Below are positions 35,593 through 47,079 of a DNA stretch of 64,000 nucleotides, in pieces. Position numbers and translations under genes: made by a program. This DNA is from Loripinus fragilis (taxonomy: Eukaryota; Mollusca; Bivalvia; Lucinida; Lucinidae), in NCBI GenBank assembly GCA_964019695.1, contig OZ026517.1, positions 53,189,672 through 53,253,671 on the forward strand, in the 5' to 3' direction. Below the pieces are notes generated by a model, which did not search any database, had not been told where the DNA came from, and worked only from the letters and a program-made list of their open reading frames with translations. Numbering within the stretch: the first letter of the stretch is position 1; every line of letters starts with the position of its first letter.

Positions 35593-36806
35593 CATCTTAG
35601 TGTTCTGGCTGGTATCTGTTGTATTCGAATACCAGTCATTTCGACAGAAAGAAAAAAATAAAAATGTTTTTCTGTGACATTAACATTGGCCTCAATGGGA
35701 GTCATACTTTTTTTAAAATATGCATTCACTTTAAACGCGTTCCTCTCGAGACCCAAAGCGTAATAATTATTTTAATATTTTATTGCATATTGCTATTCAT
35801 CCGTTTAAGTTATGTGAAATGGCATCCATGAACTTTTACAAAAAATCTCGAAATGCACTGTTTGAATAGGAGACTGAGAAGAATTATTACATAAGCAGCA
35901 AGAAAAGCGAAGACGTTTGCTAATTCGTGCACACATACGATGATTGACTGGACACTGGTTGCGTATTTGTGCAAAACTATTGCACTTCATGCGTTAGGTA
36001 GTGAATTTTATATTTTATCACATGAAATCTATCATTTCCATAACTCTATTGATATAATTGTTTTACTTGAACATTTACTGTTGGTGGAGCTATAGAGAAT
36101 ATATGTGAGTGTCTTTTGATATCAAGTTTACCAGGCAAAGCTTTGAGAACGCTTGTTGACATCGCAAGGCTTGCCGAGTCTGGTATTCTATTTATCAGCT
36201 TACTAAGTTGATTTACTCTTCAAACTAGCGAATATGACGTAATGATCGATTTTTGTGTCGATTTAGCGTCATTGCCGACGTCATTCAAAAGTGCAACGCC
36301 TTCATGGTCTGATTAAGGCAATGCCGTGAGATAGACAGCGTTTATCAGGCAACGTGCAACGTTGCAGTTAATATGAATGGTAACTGATAAAGGACTTCAG
36401 ACACTTTGATAGGGTATCTGCCTATTTTTCAGATGCTTCCCAAAACTTCCCTGTGCATAAGATATCACTGGTATCCTTTTGAATAGGACGCTTGAAGTAT
36501 GATGAACAAATTAAGGTTATTATTAGACAGGCAGACCCCAACGACAAAACGGGAGACGCTACCAAAGGGGGTAGGGGTTGCAAAATTTGACTTCACCAAA
36601 ACATTTAGAAACCAATTATTTTCACGTGTATGGGTATTATATCATCAATACTCGATTACAAATCACAGTGAAAGTATTCTTAAGTCCAAACTCATGAGCA
36701 TTCTAATGATTATTTTTGTTGTTGTTGTTGTTTTTCTATCTGATTTGTTAAGAAATATTTTGAAGTGCAACTGCAGTCCATATTCAACCTTGATGACAAA
36801 GTATTT
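35593..36806. other. Gene-free stretch
   Basis: Only a short GTT run (36716-36734) and a fragment GCAAGGCTTGCCGAG (36164) that also occurs in complement near 50560 stand out. Confidence 0.4.
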
Positions 36807-37904
36807 ATTGTCCGATTTTATTAACCTGACACAGGTGCATAATTTCACGGTTAGTGCACAAGATCTTTTACCTTCCGTCGTCTTTCGGTATTTACCGTAA
36901 GTTTTTCGAGAATTTTGCAAGCACTAATGCAGATACATGTAATGAAACATTTTGTACTGTACTAGTGACTAGTCAAGTGGTTTTGGTACAGAGTTTACAA
37001 CCAAAAGGTCCTGAGTTCGAGTCAAAGTAAATTCTTTTTTTTTTTTGCATTTTTGCCTCTTTATTTGTTTCGTGTAACTTCATTATTATAGATGGATCAC
37101 GACCTCTGAGTAATGTCTTTTGGATCATTATATTCAAAAGGTTGCTGCGTAACGCATACACTGAGCCAGTCTGTCTGGAACATCTACATGCTTCAAAATA
37201 GAATAGTATACATAATAAAACGTCTGAAAACCCTATATCTAGATCCGTATTTTCAATTTCAAAGTTATTTGTTTATCTATACTTGCATTTATTATTGTTT
37301 TTTAGGACCCTCACCGAGAACGTTTACCTTACGCTCGATATGTGAAGTTGAATCTCTGTGCTTTTGACATTCGCAGATACTTAAAAAAACTGTTTTGCCG
37401 TAGTGCTAAGACTTACTGCATACTTTTCTTCAGACGTTTTCCCACTGAACTAAGTTCAAACAACTTGTATAGTGAATACATTTTAACCATATGTTTGGCT
37501 ATAATGTGGAACAATATTTTCCAATAATCTCTGAAGATGTTTCGGACAGACTGGCTTATTTTACGCGTTACGGATCAACCTTTTGAAAAAGAATGATCCA
37601 AAATTTCATTCCTCAGAGGTCGTGCTACATCAATAATAAATGAAATTAAACGAATCGAATAAAGGTGAGAAAAAAACAAGACACACACACGTGGACTCGA
37701 ACTCACGACCTTTTGGTTGTAAACTCTGTATCATAACCACTTGACTAGTCAGTAGGACGGTACAAAACGTTTTATTATCTGCATTACTGCTGCAAAATTC
37801 TCGTAAAACTTACGGTAAATACCGAAAGACGACGGAATGTAAAAAGATCTTGTGCACTAACCGTGAAATTATGCACCTGTGTCAGGTTAATAAAATCGGA
37901 CAAT
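36807..37904. repeat. 1.1-kb inverted repeat with tRNA-like units in both arms
   Basis: The left arm (36807-37190) and right arm (37530-37904) are inverted copies over about 380 bp, with a 340-bp spacer. Each arm contains a tRNA-like block. On the + strand in the left arm, TAGTCAAGTGG (36979, A-box-like) and GAGTTCGAGTC (37012, B-box-like) are followed by a run of about 14 T, a Pol III-type terminator. On the minus strand in the right arm the same boxes are followed by CACGTGTGTGTGTC and a T run. The anticodon-like stem does not fold well, so this is not a functional tRNA. The inner ends resemble the head of the SINE at 44530, so a head-to-head pair of related SINEs is likely. Confidence 0.75.
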
Positions 37905-39190
37905 ACCTGGTGCAATATTATGCACCAATGTACAATCGCGGTCATCCATGCGTAAAGTATACCATACTTTACGCCAGTACAAACGCAACTTTTACAATAT
38001 ACCCTACCCTAGATTAAATGCTTTAATATCATTCTCATCAAATAAAAAAGCATAAATATATGGTCGCAATATCAAGGCAATGTCCTTTTGGTGCTGATAA
38101 AGCAGTGCAGATAAGCCAGGCGGTATTTTTGATAAAGGGAGACAACCCGAAGCTCGCCGCAAAAAAAAGCAAAATCGCAATATAAATCAGGATGTCAGAT
38201 CTTCATTATGCCTGGCTACTTTGAGTTCTAACTTTCTGAAAATTGCAAAATTGCTCAACGTTCTATGCACAAGCAACCGAAAAAATGTGTCTTGAAGTTT
38301 TGACCTTCAAAATGACTTCAAAGTTTGAGCAATAAAACCGGAAGTTAAAGAAAATGCGACACTTTCGACGGTAAATATCGCAATAAATGATTACCATAGC
38401 TTATGGCCTAACAAAATTACGTTTGCTAATTTTAAAATGATTCAGTTTAAAGCTGCATACTCTGTAACTATGAACATTTTTCGAAAATTTTATTTTCTTT
38501 TTAAATCATTTGTAAACGTAGAATTAAGCTATTTTTTCACAATAAAAATGTTCAGTACAGCTGAAAACTGCATGGAAAAGTGAATTATCTTATCAAATAG
38601 GTGTGTTTTTCTCTGATTGGTAATTATTTGCGTCCCTCCAATAATTCTAGACCGTTGAATTTTAACATTAATGCAGGTGTTTTGATAGTGATAACTTGTT
38701 AAGATTTACGAAAATGGTAAAATGTTTACCTGAATTTGAAAATTTTTACTGTGTTCTTGAAAAATAAAAACATTTTTTTTAAATAAGAAGATCAAAAGTT
38801 ACAGACTATGCAGCTTTAATTGAAGTTTTAGATAATTCTGAAATTTAGCAAATTTTTCGCTAAAAACTCAAATTTCAAAATAAATTTTAGGTCCTTCCCA
38901 CAAAGCGAATTTTGTGTTGCATTCCGTTTTCTGTTTACTTAGGTAAAACGCATTACCTTCACACTGAAATTGAATAGAATTTCAATATTAAAGATGGTTA
39001 CAAATTTTTTTGATGAATTTGTCATTTTTCACTAATATTTTTAGCAGAAGTGTGCAAGCGAGTCCAATTTTTGAAATAACGTTCTCGTTCGAAAGGCAAG
39101 CTTGTTGATACATAGTCAAAGTGTTTAACACTCATATTTTTTAAGAAAAACAACACTTGTACCAGTTGCGTTTTTAATAGCTTTAAGTAT
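37905..39190. other. Gene-free AT-rich stretch
   Basis: Nothing recognisable. Confidence 0.4.
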
Positions 39191-39457
39191 ACATCTAGTC
39201 AAGTGGAAATCTCTTAAAATGAATGTCAGAACCCCGGCTACAGATACAGATCCAATACATGTACAGATCCAATACATGTACATGTGTAAATGGCTTTAGG
39301 TATCGCAAAATAATGTTTAAGAAAGCTTGTACATACATGTATATATAGTTTTGAGCAGGAGGTAACATGCAAAGGTTGACGCGTAGTAAAATTAATAAAT
39401 CTTTGACCTGGGTTACGGAAGGGACACCCATTTACATGTATAAATGTACAGGTTATC

Positions 39458-39561
39458 CGCTCAAAGGGCTATTTTCCATTTCGCCTAAATGTCCACATTT
39501 TGCCGCTCAAGTGTCCATTTTTATCCGCTCATTTGTCTTTTCAATCCGCTCAAATGTCCTT
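39458..39561. repeat. Degenerate 21-bp minisatellite
   Basis: About five units of the pattern CCGCTCAAATGTCCATTTT occur in tandem with substitutions and small indels. Confidence 0.65.
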
Positions 39562-41660
39562 CGCCACAAGGGTCATGTAGTTTATGTGTATTGGATAGAT
39601 ACAGTATATGTGCAAAATAATCTACCAACTGAATTTAGTAAAAGGACAATTTTCATAATTTAAACAAAAAATATGCTTAGACTTTGTAATATTTCATGAC
39701 AAATGGGTTATAAAAAGGAAGCTCACTTGTACTAATTATTTCATTATACTGGAAAAAATACTTTCAAGAGAGCACACCAAAAATCCAAATGCTAATGTTC
39801 AGGCTCGCCCAGACGTCACATTTTGGGCTGTGGGATATCATTCCCCCCGAGTCCCAACTAGTTTTTCACATATATTATGCAAAATTTGAGAACACACTTA
39901 CGTGCAAAAGGATAAGCTGTGACTCGGAGGAGAGGGAATGATGTGTTGAAAATATTTTTCTATTTTCTATATGTATAATACAAAAAGTGACCATTTTAGA
40001 TCCAAAATACAGCCATACTTTCATGGAAATAGTAAATCAAATGCAAAATCATAAATAGAGACCAACAGCGAGCTTATATATGAAGATGGAAGCATTTGAG
40101 CAACTTAAATTTTCTGGGGCGAACGTATTGATAAATACAAAGATATAAATGCGAATTCAAAGACAGTATTCACAGACTACGCAATGCTCAAATTAGTACT
40201 CTATAGTCCCCATATGTTTCTATTATTCTGTCAATCAAAGGTGGGCGCGGTTAAAAAAAAATTCTGGGGCAAGTGTTTCATATAAAAATGATCATGAAGA
40301 GTTTCATAAAAAATGATTATGTGAGGTGTTTCTTTATAATTATTTTATCTAAAGTATTTCTTTCAGAAGTAGATCTATTTTATATTTCCCATTGAATTCA
40401 CATTTGATGTTACGATTTTTACAAAATGGTGAAACGCCACCTAGGAGCCGATCCCAGAGCCGATTGAGACACTGAAAGGCTAAATTTACTATAATAAGTT
40501 GTTTTTGAAGTATAATTAATGGAGTATGAGTTTTAAAAAAAGTCCAATATGAGGTTTAATTGTCGTTTTTAGTATTTAATACCTTGTCAGAGAAGATAAT
40601 AAGCGTTGATTTTAAGACTGGAAATAGACCAATCAAGGGAGACAAATAAAACCGATATCTAGGTGGGAAGTATAAAAGCCAGGACCAATGTCAGTGATCC
40701 GGAACCAATTTTACTGGACCAACGCAACGTTTAGCCTGTGGATTTCTCGTAGAACTTTCAGTAAATTCAGTATATCTTTGATGCATAATAGTCTTTAGGA
40801 TCTTTAAGACGACAAAATAAAAAAAATCGGATGTTAAACAGTTCTTTTGGTAAAATTTGTTCGACATTCCCGTGAATACCGGTCTTTGGTTTAAATACAC
40901 GGCATGGTCCGATATATAAGTGCTAGTAATTAAAATATCAAGAGTGAACATGCGTGGATCCAGAGGGGCGGGGAAATGGGGGTTCAGACCCCTTGGAAAA
41001 TCACAAGGTTTCTTTAGAAATCAGCGTTGACCCCCACTTCCCCTGGAAAAAAGTTGGACCCCCCCCCCTTGGAAAATGTTGGACCCCAGCTGGAACCTCG
41101 GTCCGAGCAGAAACCTTTAAGAATTATAGTTTTCCTTAAATAACTCAGTATAAATGAAAATAAGTTGAGGACTAAAGTCAAATAGAAAATAATAAAAACG
41201 TTGTCAAAGGGTTTTTTCTGTCGGCTGAACCTGGACCCCTTTTGACGAAAATTCCTAGCTATAAACCTACAAACAACAAAAAACTTATTTATATATACAT
41301 TTTAACTCGAAGCCAATATACTTAAATTTTCTTTCGAGATTTTAAGAAGGGAATCATGACAATTCACCTACAAGACAGTTCACCGACATTCATTTTTATC
41401 CTGCAAAATTCCACGAATATTCTAACTGTGTCTAATCTGTATCGTTACTGACCGTTGAACATCACGAATGGGTTGAAAATTACATACACGAATCATAATA
41501 TTTTTCGCTTCTTGGTGATTCGTGGTCTGTGTGGAATAGGGACATTAGGCAGAAACTCGTTAAATTTTAGACCTAAAAGTCGCTAACCACGTTATTTTTG
41601 GTGGCTAAATACGCTGATCAATATAAAACATGGACACAGTTGCTAAACCCCCATGCCACC
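39562..41660. other. Gene-free stretch
   Basis: A C/G-rich patch with recurring GACCCC and CCTTGGAAAA blocks lies at 40950-41100, resembling a diverged short repeat. No gene was recognised. Confidence 0.4.
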
Positions 41661-41682
41661 AGTGACCTATATATAGGTCACT
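41661..41682. promoter_or_regulatory. 22-bp perfect palindrome with everted AGGTCA half-sites
   Basis: TGACCTATATATAGGTCA lies within a perfect 22-bp palindrome. The two AGGTCA half-sites are everted with a 6-bp spacer, the ER-6 geometry known from some nuclear receptor sites. It is in the gene 2 intron; chance cannot be excluded. Confidence 0.35.
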
Positions 41683-43164
41683 GATGCCATCAATCATGTG
41701 GTAGACACTATCTAAATTCTATCTTTACTGAAAAAAGCCACATATACTAAATAAATATCTACTGTCCTTTCATAATCTGGAAAAAAAACATTTTAAGAGA
41801 TAACACAAAAACGCCCCGGTATAACATGATTATTTCATGTTATAGTTTTTCTTGTTATCAATATTATAGGCAGCGATACACTGTGATTTCAATTACCACC
41901 GTCAGAGGTCCTTACTAATCTATGCGGGGAAACAAACGAACAAACAATAAAACTCGAATTTTATGTTTTCCACATTGATCTCCGGGGGTTCAATGATTTC
42001 ATATAACATAAAACTGCCATTTGCATACCATGCATATGTTGAATCTTTTTTTTCAAGAGCATCCAGAAGCTGGGATTTTGCATGACGTTCCAGTTTTCTC
42101 TTATGCACATGTTCGAAAACGCACGAAATATAAATAATGGTTACTGAGCTATTCTAGAGTCGTTGGTATACTCTCTATTATAGATAAAAAGGCATTGATC
42201 AGTGATACGAATCTAGAAATAGGGGTTTCAGGCATTTACTTACATTCAATATAATATACTCCTCAAATAATTAAAGGACCAATACTATCAATCATAAAAT
42301 TGATATATTTTTGTCGAACGTATTTTGAAAACCAATTTTACGATCTAGTCTTAGTAATAGGACATCTTTGACGCCTTATTGCCAAGAGAAACAGCAAAAA
42401 GAAAATGGTAGAAAATGTTACTAACATAGAATTTTTGTCGTTTTAAAACTGGACCTAAATGTATTGGAATGTAATTTTTGTGTGTGATCCATGGACCACA
42501 GAACTAAATGAAATGAATTAATAAGGATTTTAGTAGCTGAAATCTCTGTTTTTGCATTATTTTATGGAGTTTTAAACCCATCGATACCACTGAGAGAAAA
42601 ATGTCCCTTTTGGCTGTGGCGTAATAACCAGACTATGGGTTCAGACAACTGTATTGGCGTTTGTCTGCGACAATCTGTGTACAATCCATCGGCACATCTT
42701 TCTAACAATCAAAGGCATCGACTGACGATTGAAAATCTGATTCTTGATGGCAGAGTACACACATTGTTTTCAGAAAACAAAACAATGTCAAAGCTCCATT
42801 GTCAGCGGTGAAAATGTTTGCTTCCCAGTGTAATGAAACTGTTTGAAGAAATCCTTGCATGTAAGCAGAACTATTTGAATCAAACTTTAATGCAGTACAA
42901 CTTTCATTCTACTCGAATGACCACATAAGAATTTCTTTACCCCACCCACTGCTTTTAGAAAGTGTGTTTTGGGGACCGTGTTTTGGGGGTATGTGCATTT
43001 GAGACACAGTTATGGCAGAATTATGCATGTAAATCAGTAACAATGATTCTTGATTTATAAGGCTAGCGAGTAGAAGGATTTTGCCTAGGGTTTACAGAAT
43101 ATAAATGCTTGGGCTAACTTTTCTCGCGGTTCGAAAATCTTGGTTTTTCAATTATTTGTAGGTG
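41683..43164. other. Gene-free stretch
   Basis: Nothing recognisable. Confidence 0.4.
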
Positions 43165-43166
43165 TA

Positions 43167-44515
43167 CGAGGGGCTTTTGGAAAGTTCTTAGCATGGTCTT
43201 TTATCTCAGTAAACGATTTACAATCCCTATCAAAATTGGTATCAATTTAAAGAGCTATCTTTCTTCTATGTTATGGCACAAATTCCATGAGGATAGAATA
43301 ATGCAGACACGAAAAATAGTATTGTGAATACATGTACTGTTTGTTTACTGGAAAACGCAAAATTTCAGTAGAAAGTGTAACATTTTACCTTTTGAAAAGT
43401 GTGCAGAACGTTTACAATAGTTCATAAAATTGATAAGTTTTGTACCATTTGGTAGGCCGCAATCTGGTACAGTTATTATACAACTGATGACTGAGTTGGA
43501 TGTTTCTAATAACTAAATACCGAAACAGCAATACCAAAACCGTCTAGAAAGCAAAGCAGTGCGCTAATTTTTTCGACTAAAATCGCATGTCACAATGCAC
43601 ATATTTTGAAAATATAAAACCGACAGTAGTTTAAAAATGCTGTGCGTTGGTATTTTTGTCAAGCACTCTTTATGCTCGCTGTATTGAAACCAAAAGATTT
43701 TGTAAACCAGAACAAATGGAAGATAACTCTTATAATCTTCCCATGGGGTATAGTAAGTTTAGCTATGAGTTGACGTTCTGGTTCATTTCAATCTAAAACG
43801 GTGGCAAACAAAGAAATAAAAAACGCCTTGAGAGAAGCAATCAATCAATTTTGTGATGGTTAACGCGATACCATGAGAAGTTCTTATGCCATCGACAAAA
43901 AATGTGAAGGGTCAAGTTACCCCACCCACTTCTTGAAAAGTAGGGGTAGTGTTATTTGGAATAATTTTCATGAAAACAGAACTAAACAAGCCGCACCTTT
44001 CGCGCGACGAAATGATTTTTATGCATTGTTTGCTACAAATAAAGCAAAACATATACTCAATAGGCATTTTTCGTGCTCCTGTAGTGACACAATTTATAGT
44101 AAAAGTATAAAGAAAAATCGAAAAAAAGTCCCATTTTTGAAAGTTTACAATTTCTCTACTAGTCAACATTTTACAAACGTAAAGGTGTGAGTCGTTAAAG
44201 CAGTGATCGCATAATATATTTTGAAAAAAAAAGTTGTCACCAAATCATTAATTTGTCAAACCATGATCGTAAATAAGGTCCTCAATATCCCTTTCATTTT
44301 TTTTACAAATATTTTGCTTGAAATTTCAGCCAGTGTATAAGCCCTACTCATTTTGAGCATGCGCTGCACAGGCACGCCGAGTCCTTTTTCAACAAAAAAT
44401 TAAACCATTAAGTAGCCGATGAATTCTTGTTTTCAAAAATATATCATTTGATAGCATTTTATCAACGCATTGTGGAGTTATGATGCCATGCTAAGAACTT
44501 TCCAAATGCCCCTCG
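43167..44515. mobile_element. 1.35-kb mariner-type element
   Basis: Termini CGAGGGGCTTTTGGAAAGTT (43167) and the complement of AACTTTCCAAATGCCCCTCG (44515) are about 30-bp inverted repeats with one mismatch, with TA just outside both ends. Length is typical for mariner, but no transposase is seen; instead about 890 bp of the interior (43495-44383) match the dispersed repeat at 4678-5575. Confidence 0.8.
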
Positions 44516-44529
44516 TATATTTTGACACA

Positions 44530-44745
44530 CATAGATATTCCAGACAGACTGGATCATTTTACACATTACGCATCAACCTATCATGAGAGGTCCTGGGTTA
44601 AGTCTCACTGGAGGCATTTTGTTGTGACCTTGACCAGACCACTTTATCCTTAATGCTTTATACTGGTTTTACCCATGAAAATGTACCTATTTGACTGAAA
44701 AGTGTTGAGTGGGACGTAAAGCATCAACCCAAGCAAACCATACGA
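44530..44745 (+). mobile_element. tRNA-derived SINE, copy 3
   Basis: The head CAGACAGACTGGATCATTTT resembles the inner ends of the 36.8-37.9 kb inverted repeat; a B-box-like GGGTTAAGTCTC follows (44595). The 3' end GTGGGACGTAAAGCATCAAC matches the other SINE copies. Confidence 0.6.
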
Positions 44746-44928
44746 AACGATGGCTTCCACATCCGTTGCCAACGGTTGCTTTAAAATCACCTTTACTCTT
44801 TGAGTGCCAGAACACATTACTCAGACAAAAAAACATACGTTATACAAGCATTTTTCCAGATCGCCTGTATCTAGAGGAGTAGCCTGATCAGGCACTACAG
44901 GGTTGGGTCCAGGATTTCTGATTTTATC

Positions 44929-45020
44929 CCAGTTTTATTAAATATCCCATGAAAATGAAATAATTTGGTCTCGCTTAGACCAAATTATTTCATTTTCATA
45001 GGATATTTTAAAACGGGGGT
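44929..45020. repeat. Long hairpin 400 bp upstream of the gene 2 C1q exon
   Basis: ATGAAAATGAAATAATTTGG...TCT and its complement pair nearly perfectly over about 31 bp around a 5-base loop (CGCTT); the stem extends imperfectly outward through GTTTTA/TAAAAC to about 44929 and 45020. A GT run and a G run (45021-45050) follow. Confidence 0.9.
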
Positions 45021-45423
45021 TTGTGTGTGTGTGTGTGGGGGGGGGGGGGTCAAGTGAACCCCATGAATCCCATCTGGATCTGCCACTGGACTATTTGATT
45101 CCAGATCATCAACTGTTAGATGCCTTATTAAATTTCACCACTTAATTAGTATAAATGATTAATTATTCTAGGATGAATATTCTTGTTATAAAATGCTATG
45201 ATAATTTCGAACACTAGTTCCCTGTCAAAACAGCCTAGACAAACAGCGCAGACACAGACCAGATTGTTTCCAAGCAGTCTGATCAGGGTCCTCCATGTTT
45301 GCTTTTCTGACATCGATTTTGAAAACTTCAGCAATGCAAACCAATGTTTTATTTGAGAACAGAAAGAAAAAAATGTTCGAAATTTTAGAACATTAACCTT
45401 TACACAACCGTTGTTTCTTTTAG

Positions 45424-45857
45424 GAGGATGCACTAGCAACACGCCAGTTTTCATGGCTGCACTCACCGCAGATCTCGACCACTGTAACAACAACGCAAAA
45501 ATCATCTTCCAAAATGTCAAGATTAATCAAGGATCAGGATATAGCGGTGGTATTTTTACTGCTCCAGTGGCCGGGTATTACGCTTTTAGCGCAACACTCT
45601 CTACGAGCGACAATAATCAGTACCACGTTGCATTCGTTAAAGACAACGACTCAAACAAGATTGGCTACATGTACGCTGACCCATCGAGTATATGGATGCA
45701 GAGGAGCTCGACTGTAATGACACATCTGAACCAAAATGAGAAGGTATGGATGATGTGTCTCGGCGACTCCAGAATAGAGGGAGACCACCAACATCATTAT
45801 AGCGGAGCTACCGACTTTCATTCTCATATGTCTGGTTTTCTAGTTTCTGCAGACTGA
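45424..45857 (+). CDS. C1q-domain protein gene 2, terminal exon
   Basis: This exon gives the globular C1q domain of a secreted, trimer-forming lectin-like protein. It begins in phase 1 after TTTCTTTTAG at 45423, completing Gly and reading GCTSNTPVFMAALTADLDHC. The diagnostic core is GGIFTAPVAGYYAFSATLS, then YHVAFVKDN, THLNQNEKVWMMCLGDSRIEG and the last strand HMSGFLVSAD, ending at a TGA (45855-45857). The 143 full codons are intact. Joined to 31651-31810 it yields about 197 residues. A polyadenylation signal AATAAA sits at 45874-45879, 17 bases past the stop. Identity to the gene 1 domain is about two thirds, highest in the core strands and lowest in the loop after the first Cys pair. A MITE of family A begins 62 bp after the stop and may reach into the 3' UTR. 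Confidence 0.92.
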
Positions 45858-45873
45858 AAGTCTTCTTTTGTTG

Positions 45874-45879
45874 AATAAA
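45874..45879 (+). terminator. Polyadenylation signal of gene 2
   Basis: This is a canonical AATAAA 17 bases after the gene 2 stop codon. The distance is short but workable. Confidence 0.75.
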
Positions 45880-45919
45880 GTTTAGAGAAATATAGTGTAT
45901 AGATATTGTTATTATATGA

Positions 45920-46152
45920 GTTGCGACATGTGATTTCCAACAATGTGGCTTTTTGGCAAGTGTAGACTCAGATGAGCCTGTGCAGCCTCCTTTTATGCTT
46001 AGATACTTCAAATGATGTTAGGTCAGTAACTAAACTGTCATTGAATATTTAAGCGACCAGCAAAGGCTCTGATCAGTCTGTGCAAATGCGCAGGCTGATC
46101 TGAGGCTTTGCTGGTTGCACATACAACATTGTTGGAAATCTCATGTCGCGGC
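45920..46152. mobile_element. MITE family A, copy 3
   Basis: The termini GTTGCGACATGTGATTTCC and the complement of GGAAATCTCATGTCGCGGC are inverted repeats; the interior matches the other A copies. Confidence 0.85.
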
Positions 46153-46332
46153 TCAATTATGACCTTTAAATAGACAGATCTTCATTGGCCTAGAAGTCCT
46201 TCATATAATAGTCACTATCAAGGGGGTTTTACCATGGCAACTTAACGTCATTCGCGTGCAAGGTAGAGTAGTTACACCGACGTCTTCGCACAGTTTTTAA
46301 GTAATGGTGTCCAGGACGTAGAAGACTTTTCT

Positions 46333-46512
46333 GTACTTTTCACTAGAAAATCACAAAATATTATAAAACAGTTTTGACTGTTGCGTTATTAAATATGACG
46401 TTGATATCCACTATCGACCACCAATATTGACTTCAGCTATCGCCTCATTCAATATTGGTATTCGATAGTGGATAGCAACATCATATTTGGTATCCTCTGG
46501 TGAAAAGCACAC
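46333..46512. mobile_element. 180-bp hairpin element
   Basis: AAATATGACGTTGATATCCA (46393) pairs with the complement of TGGATAGCAACATCATATTT (46486), with GTACTTTTCAC and GTGAAAAGCAC extending the stem outward. It resembles other short hairpin MITEs. Confidence 0.7.
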
Positions 46513-46584
46513 ATCCAATAATGCAATAGCTAATACTTGTATAATATTGCTCAGCTAAACACAGCATAGTATGCATATGAAACG

Positions 46585-46807
46585 GCACACGAGATTTTGA
46601 TACTTATCGCACATGCGCAAGTGCCTCTAATAAACGTCCATGCTAACATATCAGGCGAAGCTAGAGATCTAAATTTTGGCCTGAGCCTTCATCTACACCC
46701 ATACTATGAGCATGCGAGAAGCTAAGGCTCTGGCCAGTCTGCGCATAAGCGCAGACTCGCCTTAGCCTTCGCTGCTCGCCGATGCAATAAGTACCGAAAG
46801 CTCGTGC
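46585..46807. mobile_element. MITE family B, copy 4
   Basis: The termini GCACACGAGATTTTGATACT and the complement of AGTACCGAAAGCTCGTGC are inverted repeats. It contains a TGCGCATAAGCGCA palindrome. Confidence 0.8.
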
Positions 46808-46842
46808 ACTCGCCCATATGTAAAACACGTCGTATATATTAT

Positions 46843-47079
46843 GGGCTCGTCGCGAGAAAACCTGTCTTCGGGGTTTCCGACAAAGCGAGTTTCAAACCAG
46901 TCTCCTCAGCTTCAGAGACTAGCTAGAAAACTGAAAATTCTCCTGTAGCAAGTTAACATATGCTACTTTCCAAAAAGCGAACAACAAAGGCGCTGATCAG
47001 TCTGCGCGGATGCGCAGGCTGGTCTGCGCCTTTGTTGTTCGCAAACCCCCCGAAGACAGGGTTTCTCGCGTCGAGGCCC
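46843..47079. mobile_element. MITE family C, copy 2 (inverted)
   Basis: The termini GGGCTCGTCGCGAGAAAACC and the complement of GGGTTTCTCGCGTCGAGGCCC are inverted repeats, flanked by a possible TTAT duplication. It is the reverse of 35358-35592. Confidence 0.8.

Larger units (their letters stand above)
31811..45423 (+). other. Gene 2 intron (13.6 kb), inferred
   Basis: It is bounded by GTAAGC at 31811 and a pyrimidine tract plus TTTTAG at 45423. It contains inverted-repeat DNA elements, a SINE and minisatellites but no C1q exon or signal-peptide exon that would argue for a closer partner. Confidence 0.7.

Noticed and set aside
36499..36900. 133-codon plus-strand open frame
   Set aside because: It has no family signature and its 3' part lies in an inverted-repeat arm also present in complement at 37.8 kb.
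36968..37025. tRNA-Val-like gene in the left arm of the inverted repeat
   Set aside because: The D-arm and T-loop resemble a tRNA but the anticodon stem has mostly mismatches; the inverted duplicate shows it belongs to a repeat.
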